A stretch of 8,807 nucleotides of DNA from Methanofastidiosum sp. (lineage in GTDB: Archaea > Methanobacteriota_B > Thermococci > Methanofastidiosales > Methanofastidiosaceae): positions 1 to 8,807 of the forward strand of contig DUKX01000179.1 of assembly GCA_013329085.1 (NCBI GenBank), written 5' to 3'. Shown here in pieces: positions 5,589 to 8,807 of this stretch; the stretch's first letter is position 1; each line of letters opens with the position of its first letter. The notes beneath the pieces are model-generated. The model worked only from the letters and a program-made list of their open reading frames with translations, ran no database searches and was not told the DNA's origin. A program made the translations under genes and the position numbers.

Positions 5589-6713
5589 ATGAATATTGAA
5601 ACAATAAAGGATATTATTAATCTAATAAAGAGTGAAGATAACTATAGCCGTGATGTTTTAGATGGTGAGGAGCCTCAGTTTAGCGATAAAAGATATTCTT
5701 CATTCCCTTTAAGCAAAAACAATGTTAGAGAATTTAGTATTAGAGATCAAAGTAAAAGGGTCACATATATCGATGGGGGAAATATCGAGTTACTTTCGTC
5801 ACCTTCTATCTATTTGGGGCTTGTCAGGATATATTTTAACATATTTCAAAATAATAAAATTATCGCCCCAAAATATTTGCCTCAAAAATTTGAGTTTTAT
5901 GTATTTGGCAAAGCCATAGGAAAAGGGAAAGACATTAATTTTTATTTCAAACTATTTCCATTTTCAAAAGATTACGGAGTTGATATTGAAGAGGCTGATA
6001 AGACCATAAACTCTCATGATCCCACAATATCAAATAGAAATTTCAGGGCCGAATTAGGGTCTGTTTGTGGAATTGCAAGAAGATTTCTCGAATGGAAAAT
6101 TTCTGAACTAATAATTCAAAAAGAACTTGAAAAAGGCGATATAGTGGTAAGAGACGGTTCACTACAAACAGCCATTACTGGAGAACATAATTATTCTAAA
6201 AAAGCCTATGAGGCAGCTACTGAAAAAGAAGTCACTTTTTGTGGGGTTGCAAAAAGGTCAAGACTTTACACTTCAAAGGGGAGATCATTGCCCTATGCAA
6301 TAAAACTCTTAGGAAATAAAATGTGCCCTAAGAAATTATGGTACTATTATCCTATAGCAGAAATAAATCACCCAGACCATAATGCAGAAATGTATTTTGT
6401 GAAATTTCACCCTTCATCAAGATACACCTTCAGATTTGAAATAGAAAAGAATAAGGCAAAAGCATTAGGAAGAGAAGGCGTTGAGGAAATCTTGGGAACA
6501 ATAGCTTCTAACTCTGTTGACCTTAGATTTCCGGGTTACCCTTATGGATTAGTTGATGCAGATTATATTGCTAGGATTAGAGGTGATGAAAAAGAAACAC
6601 ACAAGGCGCTTTTCTTGTCTCTTTGTGATGATGAGGAAATGCTAAAATTTATCGATGAAAATATTAGTGTTGAGGATGCTCATGATGTTCTTGACAGTTT
6701 ACAGTGGATGTAG
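5589..6713 (+). CDS. nurA: NurA nuclease of the HerA-NurA end-resection complex
   Basis: NurA is a Mn-dependent 5'-3' exonuclease and ssDNA endonuclease that docks as a dimer on the HerA hexamer and resects DNA double-strand breaks. The 374-residue protein shows the expected landmarks: YIDGGN (60-65) with the first catalytic Asp62, FRAELG (152-157) with a candidate Glu155, VVRDGSL (186-192) with Asp189, GVAKRSRLYT (219-228) with conserved Lys222, KFHPSS (272-277), and the C-terminal FPGYPYGLVDADYIARI (314-330). In well-studied NurA proteins the last motif usually carries a catalytic His (YPxxLxxAH type). Here the position appears to be Asp, so it may belong to a divergent branch. Assignment rests on these motifs plus the adjoining herA and mre11. 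ATG 5589 is favoured by the TATA spacing. The gene ends ahead of the favoured herA start (TTG 6725), and its last codons contain the alternative herA GTG. Confidence 0.88.
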   Translation: MNIETIKDIINLIKSEDNYSRDVLDGEEPQFSDKRYSSFPLSKNNVREFSIRDQSKRVTYIDGGNIELLSSPSIYLGLVRIYFNIFQNNKIIAPKYLPQKFEFYVFGKAIGKGKDINFYFKLFPFSKDYGVDIEEADKTINSHDPTISNRNFRAELGSVCGIARRFLEWKISELIIQKELEKGDIVVRDGSLQTAITGEHNYSKKAYEAATEKEVTFCGVAKRSRLYTSKGRSLPYAIKLLGNKMCPKKLWYYYPIAEINHPDHNAEMYFVKFHPSSRYTFRFEIEKNKAKALGREGVEEILGTIASNSVDLRFPGYPYGLVDADYIARIRGDEKETHKALFLSLCDDEEMLKFIDENISVEDAHDVLDSLQWM

Positions 6714-6716
6714 GAG
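6711..6716 (+). promoter_or_regulatory. Ribosome site that favours the TTG start of herA
   Basis: TAGGAG includes the nurA stop codon (TAG 6711-6713) and sits eight bases ahead of TTG 6725. The GTG at 6704 lies before it and has no comparable element upstream, so the TTG is the better start. Confidence 0.5.
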
Positions 6717-6724
6717 TTGTTAAT

Positions 6725-8254
6725 TTGGATATTGTAGGAAAAATTGTATCAGGTGATTTTAGCGGAATAATAATCAGGCAGAAAACAGGAGTTGACGTAG
6801 AACTGGGTGAATTACTTGTCGCAAGAGAGAACAACGGATATTTCATACTACAGGTTTTTGATATATCTTATGGATCTCAAATACCCGAGAGAATTAGAAG
6901 TTTAGCGGCAGGTTTAAAACTGGAGGAAGTCTCGAATCTATCTTTTTTAGACAGTGAGCTTTCTAATTTCATTCTTATTATTCTAAAGCCCATCCTTTTT
7001 GTCACTCCAAACCGTTATCATCTACCAAAAAAACTTCCTAAGTTTTTTTCTGCAGTCGAAAGGATAAAAGAAGAAGATCTAAAATTCCTTGAAAAACCGG
7101 ATAGACCACTTTACTTTGGGAAAATAAGAAGTGGTTCGAGAGTTCTAGACATAGATGTATTTCTTAGAGGGGACGATGTTATTACTCACCATATGTTAAT
7201 CTCGGCTTCTACAGGTAAGGGAAAATCAAACCTTGTTAAAGTCCTTACCTACAATTTGTTGAATGAAACTTATGCTGGTTTACTGGTCATTGATCCGCAT
7301 GATGAATACTATGGAAGGACAAAAAAAGGGTTAAAGGACCATCCCAACGCTAGAAATAAAATTGTCTATTATTCTACAAATGCCCCTCCTGGTGCAAGTA
7401 CTCTTATTCTTGATTTAAAAACAATTAAACCTTGGCACCTCACAGGCATAGTATCCCTAACAGAAGCACAAATAGAATGCATATATCTATTTTATAACAG
7501 GGATAAAGAGAACTGGATAGAAAATATTGTAGTTGCAGAAAGGGAGGAAGGAGTCTCTGCAGTAACACTTGATGTTCTTAAAAGAAAATTCAACAATGTA
7601 TTTGGAGTATCTTCCGAAGACGGGCAAATCTCTTTTAGAAGTAGTTTATTCTCAAATAATAGTGGCGTAACTACAATCAAGAATGTAGTTGATAATCTAG
7701 AAAACGGAAAAACTGTTATTATCGATACCTCGAAACTTGGGGGGGAAGTAGAACTTTTAATTGGAGGAATATTTGCCGAGGGTATTTTTTCTCGTTATCG
7801 TGATTTGAGTTCTAAAGGACATCTCCAAAATAAACCATGTGTTAGTATAATTATTGAAGAGGCACCAAGGGTACTTGGTAAAGAGGTACTTGATAAAGGA
7901 GCAAACATTTTTGGAACGATTGCAAGAGAAGGAAGAAAGTTTAGAGTTGGTCTTGTGGCCATAACTCAACTTCCAAGTCTCATACCAAAGGAGATACTTG
8001 CAAATATGAATACAAAAATAATCATGGGAACTGAAATGTCAAATGAGAGAAGCGCATTAATAGAAAGCTCTCCACAAGATATATCTGAAGAATCAAGAAA
8101 CATTGCTAGCCTTGACATAGGAGAAGCACTTCTAACTTCCACATTTTCTAAGTTAGCGATACCTTTGAAAATACCTCTTTTTGAGGACATCTTCAAAGAC
8201 AATAGAACATTTGTAAAAGATAAAACTATCATTAGAGGGGTCGACTTAGAGTGA
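6725..8254 (+). CDS. herA: HerA hexameric DNA translocase/helicase
   Basis: HerA is a FtsK/VirB4-like hexameric ATPase that pumps DNA through its ring and drives NurA during break resection. The 509-residue protein starts with a HAS-barrel domain (about 1-85, DIVGKIVSGDF), then a RecA-like core. The core has Walker A SASTGKGKSN (about 160-169), the HerA signature VIDPHDEY (about 188-195), a helical insertion (about 245-330), Walker B SIIIEEAPRVL (about 374-384) and REGRKFRVGLVAITQLPS (about 401-418), which includes the presumed arginine-finger and sensor region. I chose TTG 6725, because TAGGAG (6711-6716) lies eight bases upstream and family members begin at about DIVG. GTG 6704 would add seven residues and overlap nurA by ten bases. 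The stop overlaps the mre11 GTG start by four bases (GTGA), indicating translational coupling. All catalytic motifs are intact. Confidence 0.94.
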   Translation: MDIVGKIVSGDFSGIIIRQKTGVDVELGELLVARENNGYFILQVFDISYGSQIPERIRSLAAGLKLEEVSNLSFLDSELSNFILIILKPILFVTPNRYHLPKKLPKFFSAVERIKEEDLKFLEKPDRPLYFGKIRSGSRVLDIDVFLRGDDVITHHMLISASTGKGKSNLVKVLTYNLLNETYAGLLVIDPHDEYYGRTKKGLKDHPNARNKIVYYSTNAPPGASTLILDLKTIKPWHLTGIVSLTEAQIECIYLFYNRDKENWIENIVVAEREEGVSAVTLDVLKRKFNNVFGVSSEDGQISFRSSLFSNNSGVTTIKNVVDNLENGKTVIIDTSKLGGEVELLIGGIFAEGIFSRYRDLSSKGHLQNKPCVSIIIEEAPRVLGKEVLDKGANIFGTIAREGRKFRVGLVAITQLPSLIPKEILANMNTKIIMGTEMSNERSALIESSPQDISEESRNIASLDIGEALLTSTFSKLAIPLKIPLFEDIFKDNRTFVKDKTIIRGVDLE

Positions 8255-8807
8255 AATTTTCGCATATGGCCGACCTTCATTTGGGAGGCTGGAGAGAAGA
8301 TACTTTAAGGGAAATTGGAATAAAAACATTTGAAAAAGCCATTGATATATCCATTCAGGAAAATGTTGACTTTATATTGATTTCCGGGGATCTTTTTGAT
8401 TCTTCCAACCCTACAATTGATGTTATGGCAAGAGCTGCAAAAAAATTATACGAGCTTAAAGTAAATGGAATACCAGTTTATGTAATCGAAGGTTCACACG
8501 ATTTTTCCCCCACAGGCAGAACAATACTAAAAGTTTTTCATGAAGCAGGACTCCTAAAAAGAGTTACTTCTGGGGAGCAAACAGAAGGAAAGCTAATTTT
8601 AAAAGGAGTTGTAGATGAAAAAACAAAAATTAAGCTCTACGGCATATCTGGGATTAGAGGTAGTCTAGAGAAGGCCACATACACCGTACTAGATAGAGAG
8701 AATCTAGAAAATCAAGAGGGGCAAAAAATATTCTTATTCCATTCTGCTATACAGGAGCTAAAACCAGATAATCTTTACCAAATGGAATCAATGCCAATTT
8801 CTTTGCT
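8251..8807 (+). CDS. mre11: Mre11 DNA double-strand break repair nuclease, N-terminal part (runs off right edge)
   Basis: Mre11 is the Mn-dependent nuclease of the Mre11-Rad50 complex and processes DNA ends. The visible 185 residues are the calcineurin-like phosphoesterase domain: ADLHLGG (7-13) with Asp8 and His10, SGDLFDSSNP (45-54) with Asp47, VIEGSHDFSP (78-87) with His83, and FLFHSAI (161-167) with His164. GSHD replaces the common GNHD, so the usual metal-binding Asn is Ser82; GDLFD with Asp at the fourth place is also found in SbcD-type relatives. The GTG start shares four bases with the herA stop, and GAGGGG (8235-8240) lies ten bases upstream. The capping domain, Rad50-binding helix and the expected rad50 gene lie beyond the window. 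HerA and NurA next door favour archaeal Mre11 over a generic phosphoesterase. Confidence 0.93.
   Translation, partial: MKFSHMADLHLGGWREDTLREIGIKTFEKAIDISIQENVDFILISGDLFDSSNPTIDVMARAAKKLYELKVNGIPVYVIEGSHDFSPTGRTILKVFHEAGLLKRVTSGEQTEGKLILKGVVDEKTKIKLYGISGIRGSLEKATYTVLDRENLENQEGQKIFLFHSAIQELKPDNLYQMESMPISL

Noticed and set aside
5722..5919. Plus-strand open frame of 65 codons inside nurA
   Set aside because: It is an alternative frame within nurA, covering the first catalytic motif region, with no ribosome site or recognisable product.
7966..8280. Minus-strand open frame of 104 codons across the herA/mre11 junction
   Set aside because: It lies antisense to well-supported HerA motifs and the Mre11 start; the opposite strand fully explains the sequence. 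The antisense frames at 7492-7680, 7757-7969 and 6664-6846 are rejected likewise.
1..8807. CRISPR array, insertion sequence or phage remnant
   Set aside because: No regularly spaced repeats, transposase, integrase or tRNA-end duplication was seen; the genes form ordinary intact frames.

Overview
The window looks like AT-rich archaeal DNA, probably euryarchaeal. Three things support this. There is a NurA-HerA-Mre11 DNA end-resection cluster, a combination typical of archaea. TATA-like boxes, some with BRE-like purine-rich leaders, lie 20-30 bases ahead of most starts. At least two genes (wecB and nurA) have a TATA-to-ATG distance of about 26 bases, which suggests leaderless transcripts. The lineage cannot be fixed from the sequence; a mesophilic or moderately thermophilic methanogen-related archaeon would fit, but that is inference.

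Left part, minus strand (1-1260): the N-terminus of a copper-type P1B ATPase with two GMTCxxC heavy-metal-binding domains runs off the left edge. Upstream of it is an unrecognised 164-residue protein with one membrane anchor, a long coiled coil and a tail in which about half of the last 41 residues are Cys or Tyr. Between them (435-678) lie the ATPase promoter and a 22-bp two-armed hairpin. On the minus strand the hairpin is followed by a T-rich tract and looks like the terminator of the Cys/Tyr gene. On the plus strand it is preceded by a good BRE/TATA box and could be a small structured RNA.

Middle part, plus strand (1270-4641): a non-hydrolysing UDP-GlcNAc 2-epimerase (wecB), an AI-2E-family multi-pass membrane protein with its own promoter, and a flippase-like LPG_synthase_TM/UPF0104 membrane protein overlapping the AI-2E gene by 14 bases. 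Together they suggest envelope glycan or lipid-carrier work, but only WecB has a firm biochemical assignment.

A small accessory stretch follows (4642-5588): a GNAT acetyltransferase and a 105-residue membrane protein of unknown role, each with its own TATA box. The first sits behind an unusual A+T-only nested palindrome.

Right part (5589-8807): nurA, herA and mre11 form a tightly coupled plus-strand operon, with short or overlapping junctions and an apparently leaderless promoter ahead of nurA. Mre11 runs off the right edge; rad50 would be expected next. HerA (hexameric translocase) and NurA (nuclease) form the motor-nuclease complex that resects double-strand breaks with Mre11-Rad50. Two motif departures deserve attention: GSHD instead of GNHD in Mre11, and Asp where many NurA proteins have a C-terminal His. 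No tRNA, rRNA, CRISPR array, insertion sequence or frameshifted gene was seen, and no gene-free stretch exceeds 300 bases.
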